Origin: Solirubrobacterales bacterium | Lineage (GTDB): Bacteria; Actinomycetota; Thermoleophilia; Solirubrobacterales; 70-9 | Assembly: GCA_025450195.1 (NCBI GenBank) | Contig: JANWHW010000002.1 | Span: 1-64,000 of the forward strand | Reading direction: 5' to 3' | Length of the DNA: 64,000 nt | Part shown: piece after piece, positions 33,103-41,631 of the stretch | Position numbering within the stretch: position 1 is the stretch's first letter | Layout of the letters: each line of letters begins with the position of its first letter | Position numbers and translations under genes: made by a program | The notes under the pieces: generated by a model | The model's database searches: none | What the model saw: the letters and a program-made list of their open reading frames with translations, nothing else | What the model was told of the DNA's origin: nothing

Positions 33103-33371
33103 CAATGCTCCCGCTTCGCCCGCTCGCGAAGAGACTGTGATGGACGCTCACTCGCTCCGCGCTTGCCGGCAACCTCGATCAGCCTCCCGGCCGCCACGAA
33201 GAGCTCCCCGCCCGCATCCGAGTCGGTGGCGTGATCCTTCGCACGCCCACCCGAGTAATAGAGACGGGCGAAGGGACGGCGGGATGCACGGCGACGACGC
33301 ATGTAGGCGGCGGCCTCATCGGCGTAGCCGGAGACCCTGTCGAGCAGGACGCGATGTGGCTTGGGGCTCAC
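33102..33371 (-). CDS. Small basic protein of unknown function
   Basis: This 89-residue protein (KPHRVLLDRVSGYADEAAAY, RRRRASRRPFARLYYSGGRA) is Arg-rich and matches nothing I know. It overlaps both neighbours: four bases with the roadblock-like gene and one with tldD, which supports real translation. Its last ~20 codons (KRGASERPSQSLRERAKREH) are encoded by a GAGCG-rich element like those in nearby gaps, so the C-terminus may have been extended by that repeat. Confidence 0.5.
   Translation of the reverse strand: MSPKPHRVLLDRVSGYADEAAAYMRRRRASRRPFARLYYSGGRAKDHATDSDAGGELFVAAGRLIEVAGKRGASERPSQSLRERAKREH
33151..33163 (-). repeat. GAGCG-rich element inside the small gene's 3' end
   Basis: The reverse strand reads AGCGCGGAGCGAG here, the same 13 bases as in the elements near 1281 and 31630, and GCGAGCGGGCGAAGCGGGAG follows near 33107-33126. 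Here the element is translated as the C-terminus of the small basic protein. Confidence 0.4.
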
Positions 33372-33745
33372 TCGCCCCCTCCATCGCCGCCGGCCGCCAG
33401 ATCGCGCAGCAACGAGCGCAAGTCGAAGAAGAACAGCGAGGCGAGGGCAAAGCGTTCGGTTACCGCGACCGCGGCCAGGCCGGCATGACGGAGGGCGAAT
33501 ACCTCGCCCTGCTCGGTCCCGATGTGGATCTGCTCCACGGGCTCCTCACCGGCGCGATCGGCGATCTCGAACAGCGCCGCGGAGTCCTCGTTCCAGCGCC
33601 TCAAATCGCCGCTGGCCGCCAGAACCGACCCTCCGGGCCCGAGGATCGCGGCGCCGCGGAGGTCGGGGGACATCTCGCCGAGAAAGGCGAGAGCGCTCTC
33701 CGCGGCATCGCCGGAAACCGTGTCGCTCGTCGCATCGTCGGGCAT
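33368..33745 (-). CDS. Roadblock/LC7-like protein
   Basis: This 125-residue protein fits a roadblock/LC7 fold: helix, then DLRGAAILGPGGSVLAASGD, a helix, EQIHIGTEQGEVFALRHAGLAAVAVT and a final helix FFFDLRSLLRDLA. In bacteria such proteins are often GTPase-activating partners (MglB-like) or scaffolds, but no small GTPase gene is seen. It starts the chain roadblock, small basic protein, tldD, tldE, in which the first three genes overlap. The family call is from the residue pattern, not a search. Confidence 0.55.
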   Translation of the reverse strand: MPDDATSDTVSGDAAESALAFLGEMSPDLRGAAILGPGGSVLAASGDLRRWNEDSAALFEIADRAGEEPVEQIHIGTEQGEVFALRHAGLAAVAVTERFALASLFFFDLRSLLRDLAAGGDGGGE

Positions 33746-33765
33746 CTGCGTGAAAATACCGACCC

Positions 33766-33915
33766 GTGACCGTTGCCCGCGCTTCCTGGATAACCGTAGT
33801 CGCGGTTTGTGCGATCGCCGTCGTGCTGTTTGCGATCAGCGGCTACACCGGCTATTCGATCACTGTCGCCGCAGTCGGCATCGCCGCCGCGATCAATCTG
33901 CTGCCAAGCCCTTAG
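33766..33915 (+). CDS. Small membrane protein (49 residues)
   Basis: A short frame starts GTG at 33766 and stops TAG at 33915. It reads TVARASWITVVAVCAIAVVL then FAISGYTGYSITVAAVGIAA and ends INLLPSP: two hydrophobic helices with a GYTGYS turn. The composition is protein-like, and the frame lies in the divergent/convergent gap between the roadblock-like gene and the CDF transporter gene. Function unknown. Confidence 0.5.
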   Translation: MTVARASWITVVAVCAIAVVLFAISGYTGYSITVAAVGIAAAINLLPSP

Positions 33916-33985
33916 AACCTGTTTCAGAATGAGTGCGGCCCGGGATGAGGCAGCCGGCCCATCCCGACGCGAGGGCAAGCGTTGT

Positions 33986-34897
33986 TTAGCCGGCCCTGAA
34001 CGGGCCCGAGCGGGCTCGCCGGGGATCGCGGACGGACGTCTCAGGCTCGGCGTGGATCAGCACTTCCGATCCCGGAATGGCCGACTCGATCGCGTCACGC
34101 AGCAGATGGGTCAGTTCATGTGCCCGCTCGAGGCTCGTGCCCGACCGGTACTGGACGTGGAGATCGATGTAGCGGCGCCTTCCCGCCCGCCGGGCTCGCA
34201 GCTTGTGGTAGCCGGCGACCTCCGGCGGGCGAGCGCCGGCGATCGCCGCCTCGATCTGGTCCATCTCCTCATCGGGAAGCGCTTCGTCGATCAGCACGCC
34301 CGACGAACGTCGAAGGATTCGCACGCCCGCAATGACGATCGCGGCGGCGACAATCAGCGCCGTGATCGAGTCGAAGGCGACGATCCCGGTCACCTCCACC
34401 AGCGCCAGCCCGACGAGGACGCCGACGGACGTGAGCGCGTCGGCGCGCAGGTGGGCGGCGTCTCCCTCCAGAGCCGGCGACTCATGGACCTTGGCCTGGC
34501 GCGAGAGGACCCCGGAAACGACCAGATTGGCCAACACCGAAAAGCCCATCACCGCGATGCCGATGCCAAGATCCTCGACCTCGGCGCCGATCGCCAATCG
34601 CCGGGTTGCCTCGTAGACGATCACACCGGCTCCGACCAAGATCAGCATTCCCTCGATCGTCGCCGCCAGGCTTTCGACCTTCTGGTGGCCATACGGGTGC
34701 TCCGCGTCGGCGGGTTCGTCTGCCTTGCGCACCGAGACGAAAGCGACCACCGAGGCAACCAGATCGATCAGCGAGTGGACCGCCTCGGTGAGGATCGCGA
34801 TCGATCCGGTGATCGCGCCGGCGGCCAGCTTGAGTGCGATCAGAATCGAGTTGGAGACAATCGAAAGCGCCGCGGCACCGCTCTTGGTGCGGATCAT
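33986..34897 (-). CDS. Cation diffusion facilitator (CDF) metal exporter
   Basis: This 303-residue protein has six TM segments and the CDF metal sites: SIAILTEAVHSLIDLVAS in TM2 and LEGDAAHLRADALTSVGVLV in TM5, with the HPYGHQKVESLA loop between TM2 and TM3. The C-terminal cytoplasmic domain has YIDLHVQYRSGTSLERAHEL and ends VLIHAEPE. It exports Zn or similar divalent ions in exchange for protons. ATG overlaps the rdgB stop. Confidence 0.92.
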   Translation of the reverse strand: MIRTKSGAAALSIVSNSILIALKLAAGAITGSIAILTEAVHSLIDLVASVVAFVSVRKADEPADAEHPYGHQKVESLAATIEGMLILVGAGVIVYEATRRLAIGAEVEDLGIGIAVMGFSVLANLVVSGVLSRQAKVHESPALEGDAAHLRADALTSVGVLVGLALVEVTGIVAFDSITALIVAAAIVIAGVRILRRSSGVLIDEALPDEEMDQIEAAIAGARPPEVAGYHKLRARRAGRRRYIDLHVQYRSGTSLERAHELTHLLRDAIESAIPGSEVLIHAEPETSVRDPRRARSGPFRAG

Positions 34898-35490
34898 TGG
34901 GTCTCCGATGCGATGCCCGCACGGAGGTGCTCGGCCAACAGCCGGGCGGCAAGCCCGCGATGGCTGATCCCATTCTTCTCCGCCTGGCTCAGCTCCGAAT
35001 AGGTGCGCATGTCGTCGGGCCCGGTCGCGTCCGGGACGAAGGCCGGGTCATAGCCAAACCCCCCCTCTCCACGCGGTGTCTCGATCAGATGGCCCTCGCA
35101 GTGAGCTTCGAAGACGTGCTCGCTGCCGTCCGGTTCGACCAAAGCCAGCGCGCAGGTGTAAAAGGCGCCCCGCCCACCGTCGACGCTTGCCACCTCACGC
35201 AGGAGCTTTTCCAGGTTCTCCTCGTCGGTTGCCCCCTCCCCTCCGTAGCGGGCGGAGTGGATGCCGGGGCGGCCATCGAGCGCCTCGGCGCCAATCCCAG
35301 AGTCATCGCCAATCGCACCCCTTCCCGTGGCGGCGTGCGCCGCCCGCGCCTTATCCAGCGCAATCGCGGCATAGCTGTCGCCTTCCTCTGGCGGCAGCTC
35401 CACATCCTCCGGCAGGGGTTCCAGCTCGACCTCCGGCAGCAGTTCGCGCATCTCGCGCAGCTTGTGCTTATTCCCGGTGGCGAATATCAA
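34894..35490 (-). CDS. rdgB: XTP/dITP diphosphatase (RdgB/HAM1)
   Basis: This 198-residue enzyme removes non-canonical purine triphosphates. It has the family start IFATGNKHKLREMRELL, the metal-site GDDSGIGAEALDGRPGIHSARY, and the C-terminal GEGGFGYDPAFVPD and SHRGLAARLLAEHL. The position next to rph is a widespread arrangement. Its stop overlaps the CDF gene start. Confidence 0.95.
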   Translation of the reverse strand: MIFATGNKHKLREMRELLPEVELEPLPEDVELPPEEGDSYAAIALDKARAAHAATGRGAIGDDSGIGAEALDGRPGIHSARYGGEGATDEENLEKLLREVASVDGGRGAFYTCALALVEPDGSEHVFEAHCEGHLIETPRGEGGFGYDPAFVPDATGPDDMRTYSELSQAEKNGISHRGLAARLLAEHLRAGIASETQ

Positions 35491-35501
35491 GTCCCGCTAC
35501 C

Positions 35502-36227
35502 TCAAATTCCGGCTACCCGCTCCTGTGCCTGCCGCAACCTGGATATCCCCATCTCGGCAAGGCCGAGCAGCTCGTCCAGAGATGCCCGGGAAAGGGGCGT
35601 CCTCTCCGCCGTCGCCTGGACCTCGACAAGGCCTCCGTCTCCGGTCATCACCACGTTGGCGTCGACCTCTGCGCGAGAGTCCTCGCTGTAGTCGAGGTCG
35701 CACAGAGCCCGCCCATCGACCATCCCGACGCTGACCGCCGCAACCGATCCGTTCAGCGGCATCTCAGCGATCAACTTGGCATCGAGCAACTTCTGCAGGG
35801 CAAGCCGCAGGGCGACGTACCCGCCGGTGATCGCGGCGCAGCGAGTGCCGCCATCAGCCTCGAGCACATCGCAATCGACGTAGACGCTGCGTTCGCCCAG
35901 CGCTTCGAAATCGACGACGACCCGCAGCGATCGACCGATCAAGCGCTGGATCTCCACTCCACGCCCATCCTGCTTGCCGCGCGAGATATCGCGAGCCTTG
36001 CGATCACCGGTGGACGCCGGCAGCATCGCGTACTCAGCGGTGAGCCAACCCTTGCCGCGACCCTGCATCCACTTCGGCACCGACTCGTTTACCGATGCGG
36101 TGCAGATCACCCTGGTTCCACCGATGGAGATCAGCGCCGAGCCGTCAGCGCTGCTGACGAATCCGGGGTCGATCGTCACCGGCCGGATATCGGCCGGTGC
36201 GCGGTCATAGCTGCGCGATGCTGGCAT
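35502..36227 (-). CDS. rph: Ribonuclease PH
   Basis: This 241-residue phosphorolytic exoribonuclease trims tRNA 3' ends. It starts [20 protein letters not shown], then [39 protein letters not shown], the phosphate/RNA-binding [37 protein letters not shown] and [22 protein letters not shown] 36227 gives the family N-terminus; ATG 36269 would add 14 unusual residues. It is followed by rdgB and the CDF gene. Confidence 0.95.
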   Translation of the reverse strand: MPASRSYDRAPADIRPVTIDPGFVSSADGSALISIGGTRVICTASVNESVPKWMQGRGKGWLTAEYAMLPASTGDRKARDISRGKQDGRGVEIQRLIGRSLRVVVDFEALGERSVYVDCDVLEADGGTRCAAITGGYVALRLALQKLLDAKLIAEMPLNGSVAAVSVGMVDGRALCDLDYSEDSRAEVDANVVMTGDGGLVEVQATAERTPLSRASLDELLGLAEMGISRLRQAQERVAGI

Positions 36228-36309
36228 CAGGCTTCCACCTTCACGGCGTTCACGGCGCGAGTCTGTCATGAGTCATGGGCGGCCGGGCGGCAAGCCGCCC
36301 GGCCCAGCC

Positions 36310-36558
36310 TCATTTGAACGTAACCTTGTCGACCGCCTCCTTGATCTTGTCGACGATCACACCGGCCAACTCGGTCCCCTGTTTGCCGTTGAAGCCTTTC
36401 ATCGCCGCCACCATCCCAACCATCAGCAGCGAGACGAGCAGAATCAGGCCCACATACTCGACGGTGCCCTGCCCTCGCTCTCCCTCTGCAAGCGCACGAA
36501 TCGCCCGAGTCCGCTGTGCAACGGCGGCATGCACATAGCCAATCAACGCATAGAACAT
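36310..36558 (-). CDS. Flp/TadE-type pilin-like small protein
   Basis: This 82-residue protein has a basic leader ending in ERGQG, then TVEYVGLILLVSLLMVGMVA. The Gly-Gln-Gly-Thr-Val-Glu-Tyr run with Glu five residues into a hydrophobic helix is the class IVb (Flp) pilin processing pattern. AAGGAGG stands eight bases before ATG 36558. No prepilin peptidase or Tad assembly genes are in the window, so assembly must be encoded elsewhere if it is a pilin. Confidence 0.75.
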   Translation of the reverse strand: MFYALIGYVHAAVAQRTRAIRALAEGERGQGTVEYVGLILLVSLLMVGMVAAMKGFNGKQGTELAGVIVDKIKEAVDKVTFK

Positions 36559-36705
36559 TCGGTGCCTCCTTTCGATTTGCGCCGATGCTGGATGAGCCGG
36601 TGTCACCGATCTAGACCCGGGAGCATCAATCTCGCGTCGTCCCTGTGACGAAATCGCAATGCCCGGCGGGCGGATTCCAGCCGTCGCGCGGATACCCTCA
36701 TCCCG

Positions 36706-37653
36706 GTGCGCATCCTCGTTGTGACCAATTTCCAGGCCGATCCGTCTACGCCTCAGTTGGGGCGCTGGGTGCACGATCAGGTCGAGGAGATCCAGCGCCG
36801 GGAAACCGACATGGAGATCGAGGTGTTCAGCTTCCCTCCCGGATCGCGGCACTACATCCCGGCCACCCGCCGGCTTCGCCGCCTGCTGCGCCAGGAGAGC
36901 TTCGACCTCATCCACGCCCACTACGGACTGCCGGGCTGGTGCGCGCGGCTTGCCGGAGCAAAGCCGTTGATCGTCAGCTTTCACGGGACAGACGTACGCC
37001 ATGGCATCGTCGGGCCGCTCTCGCACCGCCTCGTTTGGCGCGTCGACCTGGTCGCCGCGGTTTCGCGTGCTCTCTTCGAACCCGAAGCCGGGAGGCCGGG
37101 GCTGCCACATGTCGGCGGATCGGTGGTCCTCCCCTGCGGAGCGGACCTCAGTCGCTTTCGCCCGATACCGAGACCCGATGCTCGACGAGCACTTGGCCTC
37201 GACCCAGATGGCCGTTTCCTCTTCTTCCCCGCCAACCCCGAGCGAGCGGAGAAGAGAGTGGATCGGGCAGCCGAGCTGGCTGCTGCTTGCGGTGCCGACC
37301 TGTTGACCGGCGGCTCGATCAAGCCGGATGAGATGCCTCTCTGGATCAATGCCGCCAACGTCGTCGTCGTCACCTCCGACTACGAGGGCTTCAGCCTTCC
37401 CTGTGTCGAGGCGCTCGCCTGCGACGTGCCGGTCCTCTCCACCCCCGTCGGGATCGCGCCATTCGCTCTCGAGGGGGTAGCCGGGACGCTTTGCGCTCCC
37501 TTCGATCAGGCCACCTGGAGCGCTGTCGCGCATCCCCATCTTGAGGCGGAGGACCCACGAGTCGCCGGCTTGGATCGAGCCGCCGCCCTGTCCGCCGCGA
37601 GGATGGCCGAGCGAACCGCCGTCGTTTATCGCGACGTAATCGCTCGGTCGTAA
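36706..37653 (+). CDS. GT4-type glycosyltransferase
   Basis: This 315-residue protein has the GT-B fold pattern: N-terminal RILVVTNFQADPSTPQLGRW and DLIHAHYGLPGWCARL, SFHGTDVRHG, then the C-terminal nucleotide-sugar site PANPERAEKRVDRAAELAAA and SDYEGFSLPCVEALACDVPVLS with the E-x7-E motif. The acceptor and sugar are unknown. The GTG at 36706 begins the conserved start. It is slightly shorter than typical GT4 enzymes (about 370). Confidence 0.85.
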   Translation: MRILVVTNFQADPSTPQLGRWVHDQVEEIQRRETDMEIEVFSFPPGSRHYIPATRRLRRLLRQESFDLIHAHYGLPGWCARLAGAKPLIVSFHGTDVRHGIVGPLSHRLVWRVDLVAAVSRALFEPEAGRPGLPHVGGSVVLPCGADLSRFRPIPRPDARRALGLDPDGRFLFFPANPERAEKRVDRAAELAAACGADLLTGGSIKPDEMPLWINAANVVVVTSDYEGFSLPCVEALACDVPVLSTPVGIAPFALEGVAGTLCAPFDQATWSAVAHPHLEAEDPRVAGLDRAAALSAARMAERTAVVYRDVIARS

Positions 37654-37665
37654 TAGATTGAGCGC

Positions 37666-38118
37666 ATGACCGAGAACACCGGGCACGCTGGAACCCAAGG
37701 CCTGGGGGATACCGGCGATGAGATTGCCGATGCCGAACGCAAGCTGCAGGGGGCCGCTCAATCAGCCGCCGTCGCAGAACAGCGCGCAGTCGCAGAGATC
37801 CAAGCCCTGGAAGCCGATCTCGAGAAGGCACGCCTTCAGACCGCTGAAGAGCTGGAGAAGCTTCGCGCCGAGCACAGCGCGGCACTGAGGCGGGAGCGGG
37901 ACGCAAAGGAGCTGGCGATCGCCGCGGCGGAGAACCGCCTCACAGAGATTGAAGAGCAAGCCTCGGCAGCCGAGCAGCGCGTGGAAGCGGCTGAACGTCG
38001 TGCGGCCGAGGCCGAACAGCAGGTCACTGACGCCAGCGCTCGCGCACGCGAATCCGCCGCCGCCTGGCTGCGCACCCAAATCGAGGAGATTCGCCGAGAG
38101 GCGGGGCAGCAGCAATAG
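37666..38118 (+). CDS. Coiled-coil protein
   Basis: This 150-residue protein is almost entirely Ala/Glu/Arg heptads (AERRAAEAEQQVTDASARAR, EDLEKARLQTAEELEKLRAE-type repeats) and forms a long coiled coil. It has no TM or enzymatic motif. It starts 12 bases after the glycosyltransferase and its stop TAG overlaps the first codon of the nadB frame, so it is part of the same transcript. The role is unknown. Confidence 0.65.
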   Translation: MTENTGHAGTQGLGDTGDEIADAERKLQGAAQSAAVAEQRAVAEIQALEADLEKARLQTAEELEKLRAEHSAALRRERDAKELAIAAAENRLTEIEEQASAAEQRVEAAERRAAEAEQQVTDASARARESAAAWLRTQIEEIRREAGQQQ

Positions 38119-39560
38119 CGGCAACCGCCGAATTCGACGTCGTCGTCATCGGCGGCGGCGCGGCGGGCTTGTGGACAGCGCTGCGTGCGGCCGAACTGGG
38201 GGCTGAGACCTGCGTGGTCTCCCGCACCCCACTCTCCCAGAGCGCCAGCTTCTGGGCGCAAGGCGGTTTGGCGGCCGCGCTCGAGTCGGGTGACTCGCCA
38301 GAGCAGCACGCCGCCGACACGATCGCGGCCGGGCGAGGCCTGTGCCGCCCTTCCGCGGTTCAGGTGCTGGTTGGGGAGGCCCCGAGCGCCGTTCGAGAGC
38401 TGCTCGAGCGGGGGGTGGCCTTCGATCTGGACCCCGACGGCGAGCTTGCGCTTGGGCTGGAGGGCGGCCATACCCGGCGTCGCATCGTCCATTCAGGTGG
38501 CAGCCAGACCGGCGCCGAGATCACCTCGAAGCTGGCTGAGATGGTCGACGCCGAGCCTCGGATCGCGGCTCGCGAGGAGGCATCGGCGACGGCGCTGTGG
38601 AGCGATGGTGAGCGCTGCTACGGGGTGCTGACCGGTACCGAGCAAATCGCGGCGGCGACGACGGTAATGGCGACGGGCGGTGCCGCGGCCCTTTGGCAGC
38701 GAAGCACCAACCCGTGGGGGGCGATCGGCGCCGGACCTGTCCTCGCGAGCGCCGCCGGCGCCAACCTCGCCGACCTCGAGTTCTGTCAGTTCCACCCCAC
38801 CGCGCTGGCGCTCTCCGGAACCCGCTACGACGGGCTGCTGATCACAGAGGCCGTGCGTGGCGAGGGCGCAAAGCTCCTCGACTCCTCCGGCCAGCGGTTC
38901 ACCGACGAGCTTGCCCCTCGCGACGCCGTCACCGCGGCGATCCTCGACCGGATGACCGCCGACGGCACCGACAGCGTCCAGCTCGACCTGCGCGAGTTGG
39001 ATCCGGATCGCTTCCCGAACGTCTTCGCGTCCCTGTCCGAGGCTGGGCTGGACCCCAGCTCGCAACCGGTCCCAGTCGCACCGGCGGCGCACTACATGAT
39101 GGGTGGCATCGCCGTCGACCTCGACGGTCGGTCTTCTCTGCCCGGCCTATTCGCAGTCGGCGAGTGCTCATGCACCGGCCTGCACGGCGCCAACCGCCTC
39201 GCCTCCAACTCGCTCAGCGAGTGCTTCGTGTTCGGCGGGCGCACCGCGGTCGCGGCGCAGGGAGAAGCTCCCGCGACTACACGGCCCCCACTCCCGAACT
39301 GGCGGTTCGAGTCGCCAACCGAGGCCACTCGCGAGGCGCTCTGGCGTCTCGCGGGTCCGCTGCGACACGCCGATCAGCTGCAGGAGCTTCGCAGCGATCC
39401 CTATCCCCTGGCCCAAGCGATCGCCCACAGCGCCCTGGAGCGCCGCGAGTCACGCGGCGGCCATCGCCGCACCGACTTCCCCAACCTCGACCACGGGCTC
39501 GACGGCGTCCACCTCGTCTTTGCCCCCGACGGCCGCGTCCACCAGGAGCAATGGCAATGA
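38115..39560 (+). CDS. nadB: L-aspartate oxidase
   Basis: This ~481-residue flavoprotein should oxidise L-aspartate to iminoaspartate for NAD synthesis. FAD motifs are DVVVIGGGAAGLWTALRAAE, SFWAQGGLAAAL, EFCQFHPTAL and LFAVGECSCTGLHGANRLAS; the C-terminus has ESRGGHRRTDFP. It is shorter than E. coli NadB (540). No ATG, GTG or TTG lies in frame between the last upstream stop (38028) and codon 19: the first TTG (38169) would cut off the FAD-binding glycines. An ATA at 38115 that overlaps the preceding TAG stop is the best-placed start. No nadA or nadC is nearby; a related fumarate reductase flavoprotein is the alternative. Confidence 0.85.
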   Translation: MAATAEFDVVVIGGGAAGLWTALRAAELGAETCVVSRTPLSQSASFWAQGGLAAALESGDSPEQHAADTIAAGRGLCRPSAVQVLVGEAPSAVRELLERGVAFDLDPDGELALGLEGGHTRRRIVHSGGSQTGAEITSKLAEMVDAEPRIAAREEASATALWSDGERCYGVLTGTEQIAAATTVMATGGAAALWQRSTNPWGAIGAGPVLASAAGANLADLEFCQFHPTALALSGTRYDGLLITEAVRGEGAKLLDSSGQRFTDELAPRDAVTAAILDRMTADGTDSVQLDLRELDPDRFPNVFASLSEAGLDPSSQPVPVAPAAHYMMGGIAVDLDGRSSLPGLFAVGECSCTGLHGANRLASNSLSECFVFGGRTAVAAQGEAPATTRPPLPNWRFESPTEATREALWRLAGPLRHADQLQELRSDPYPLAQAIAHSALERRESRGGHRRTDFPNLDHGLDGVHLVFAPDGRVHQEQWQ

Positions 39561-39595
39561 GCACAACGGGGGGCAAGCGTCGACATCTGACTCCT

Positions 39596-39614
39596 CGCAG
39601 CGAGCGAAGCGCGA
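39596..39614 (+). repeat. GAGCG-rich intergenic element between nadB and hydantoinase A
   Basis: CGCAGCGAGCGAAGCGCGA lies in the 79-base gap before the hydantoinase A gene. It shares GAGCGAAGCGCGA with the reverse-strand copy near 31650. Unlike others, it is 36 bases after the nadB stop rather than on it. Confidence 0.4.
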
Positions 39615-39639
39615 TTTATTTGTTCTAGCGTCCACATCG

Positions 39640-41619
39640 ATGCTGCTTGGAGTCGACGTGGGCGGGACCTTCACCGACGCGGCGCTGGTCGATGGGGGGC
39701 AGGTCTACACCGCGAAGCTGCCCAGCACCCCCGCGGACCAGTCGGTGGCGGTGATCGAAGCCATCAAAGAGGTGCTGCGACGCGCGGGTGCCGAGCCGAG
39801 TCAGGTCACGGCGTTCGCGCACGGGATGACCGTTGGCACCAATGCACTGCTCGAGGAACGCGGCGCGCGGACGGCGCTGATCGCGACCCGGGGCTTCTCG
39901 GACCTTCTCGAGATCGGCCGTCAGGACCGCCCCGAGCTCTACCGGCTCTGCACTCCCAAGCCGGCGCCTCTGATCGACACTGAGCTGCACTTCGAGGCGG
40001 CGGAGCGAGTCGGCCCTGAGGGAATCCTCGAACCACTGGAGCAGGAAGAGCCTGAGCGGCTCGCGGAGCTCGTCCGCGCCAGCGGCGCCGAGGCCGTTGC
40101 CCTCTGCCTTCTCTTCTCCTACCTCGACCCCTCGCACGAGCAGCGGATCGCGGAGCACCTGCGCAGTGAGCTGCCCGGCGTTCACGTCTCCGCTTCTCAT
40201 GAGGTACTGCCCCACTTCCGCGAGTACGAGCGCTGCTCGACCACCGCTATCGACGCCTATCTCTCCCCCCTGCTCAGCTGCTACCTCGAAAGGCTCGGCG
40301 AGTCCGCGGAGACAGTCGGCCTTCCGCGACCCGTCGTGATGCAGTCCTCCGGGGGCGTTGCCGACGCCGAGGCTGCGTCGCGGGCCGGCGCCTGGAGCGT
40401 GCTCTCAGGACCCGCCGGTGGGGCCGTGGGTGCGGGGCTGCTGGCTCGAGCCTGCGGCGATGGCAACGCGCTCGGCTTCGACATGGGAGGTACCTCGTGC
40501 GATGTCTGCGTGGTCGAGTCCGGCGAGGTAAGTCGGACCGGCTCGCGGCGGATCGCCGGCCGGGTGATCCAGCTGCCGATGGTCGACGTCCACACGGTCG
40601 GGGCGGGAGGCGGCTCGATCGCCTGGCGGGACCCGGGTGGAGCGCTTCAGGTCGGCCCGCAATCAGCCGGCGCCGACCCCGGCCCCGCCTGCTACGGGCG
40701 CGGCGGAGCAAAGCCCACCGTCACCGACGCCAACCTGGTGCTCGGCAACCTCGCACCGGACTCGACCCTCGCCGGAGGCATCCGGCTCGATGGCGACGCC
40801 GCGCACGCGACAATCGAGGCACTGGCCGGCTTGCTGGACCTCGGGACGCTGGAGACCGCCGAGGGGATCGTGCGCATCGCAAACCAGGAGATGCTGCGGG
40901 CGCTGCGCGTCGTCACGGTCGAGCGCGGCGTTGACCCGCGCCGCTTTGCGCTGATGCCGTTCGGAGGCGCCGGGCCGATGCACGCGGCGGCGATCGCGAC
41001 AGAGCTCGGAGTCCGTCGCATCCTCTGCCCACGAGCCAGCGGCGTCCTTTCGGCCCTCGGCCTGTGCGCCTCCGAGCATCGCCGCGACACCATCCGCACG
41101 GTGATGCTGAGCGGAGCCGACCTCAGCGCCGAGCGAATCGCAACCGCGGTCGACGATCTGATCGCCGGCCTCGGCGAGGGCTTGGCCGACGCCAGCGCCG
41201 AGGTCATCTACGAGATGCGCTACGCGGGCCAGGCCTTCGAGCTGCCGGTTCCCGGAACGACGCGCCCCGACCCAGACGATCTCACCGCGCGCTTTGAGTC
41301 TGCTCATCTCGAGCGATATGGCCACCGAGACTCCGAGGGCGAGGTCGTTCTGGTCCACATTCGTCTGGCGATGGTCGCGCCGGGACCGGAGCCACGACCC
41401 ACAGCCGCAACCGAGGGTCAACTCGATGAGTCCGTGCGTGAGGTCTACTTCGACGGAGAGTGGACAGAGACGAGGGTCCTGCGGGGCGACCCCACAACTG
41501 GGGTGGACGCCGAGGGGCCCGCCATCTTCGAACTGCCCGAGGCAACCTTCGTCGTTCCGCCGGGATGGAATGCGGAGGTCGATGCCACCGGAACGATCCA
41601 TGCCGAGGTCTCACCATGA
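39640..41619 (+). CDS. hyuA: Hydantoinase/oxoprolinase subunit A
   Basis: This 659-residue ATP-dependent protein has the actin-like ATPase start LLGVDVGGTFTDAALVDGGQ, AHGMTVGTNALLEERGARTA, GFSDLLEIGRQDRPELYRLC, GGTSCDVCVVESGEV and DVHTVGAGGGSIAW, and the C-terminal MPFGGAGPMHAAAIATELGV. With HyuB it opens hydantoin or 5-oxoproline rings or related substrates such as N-methylhydantoin; the true substrate is not deducible. ATG 39640 gives the family start. HyuB follows 12 bases later. Confidence 0.92.
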   Translation: MLLGVDVGGTFTDAALVDGGQVYTAKLPSTPADQSVAVIEAIKEVLRRAGAEPSQVTAFAHGMTVGTNALLEERGARTALIATRGFSDLLEIGRQDRPELYRLCTPKPAPLIDTELHFEAAERVGPEGILEPLEQEEPERLAELVRASGAEAVALCLLFSYLDPSHEQRIAEHLRSELPGVHVSASHEVLPHFREYERCSTTAIDAYLSPLLSCYLERLGESAETVGLPRPVVMQSSGGVADAEAASRAGAWSVLSGPAGGAVGAGLLARACGDGNALGFDMGGTSCDVCVVESGEVSRTGSRRIAGRVIQLPMVDVHTVGAGGGSIAWRDPGGALQVGPQSAGADPGPACYGRGGAKPTVTDANLVLGNLAPDSTLAGGIRLDGDAAHATIEALAGLLDLGTLETAEGIVRIANQEMLRALRVVTVERGVDPRRFALMPFGGAGPMHAAAIATELGVRRILCPRASGVLSALGLCASEHRRDTIRTVMLSGADLSAERIATAVDDLIAGLGEGLADASAEVIYEMRYAGQAFELPVPGTTRPDPDDLTARFESAHLERYGHRDSEGEVVLVHIRLAMVAPGPEPRPTAATEGQLDESVREVYFDGEWTETRVLRGDPTTGVDAEGPAIFELPEATFVVPPGWNAEVDATGTIHAEVSP

Positions 41620-41631
41620 AGGGACACGGCG

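Noticed and set aside
36559-37761. Upstream frame joined to the pilin-like gene
   Set aside because: It lies antisense to the glycosyltransferase; the Shine-Dalgarno sequence and start at 36558 define the small gene.
39103-39639. Extension of hydantoinase A into nadB
   Set aside because: The family start LLGVDVGGTFTD is at 39640; upstream codons are an out-of-frame reading of nadB.
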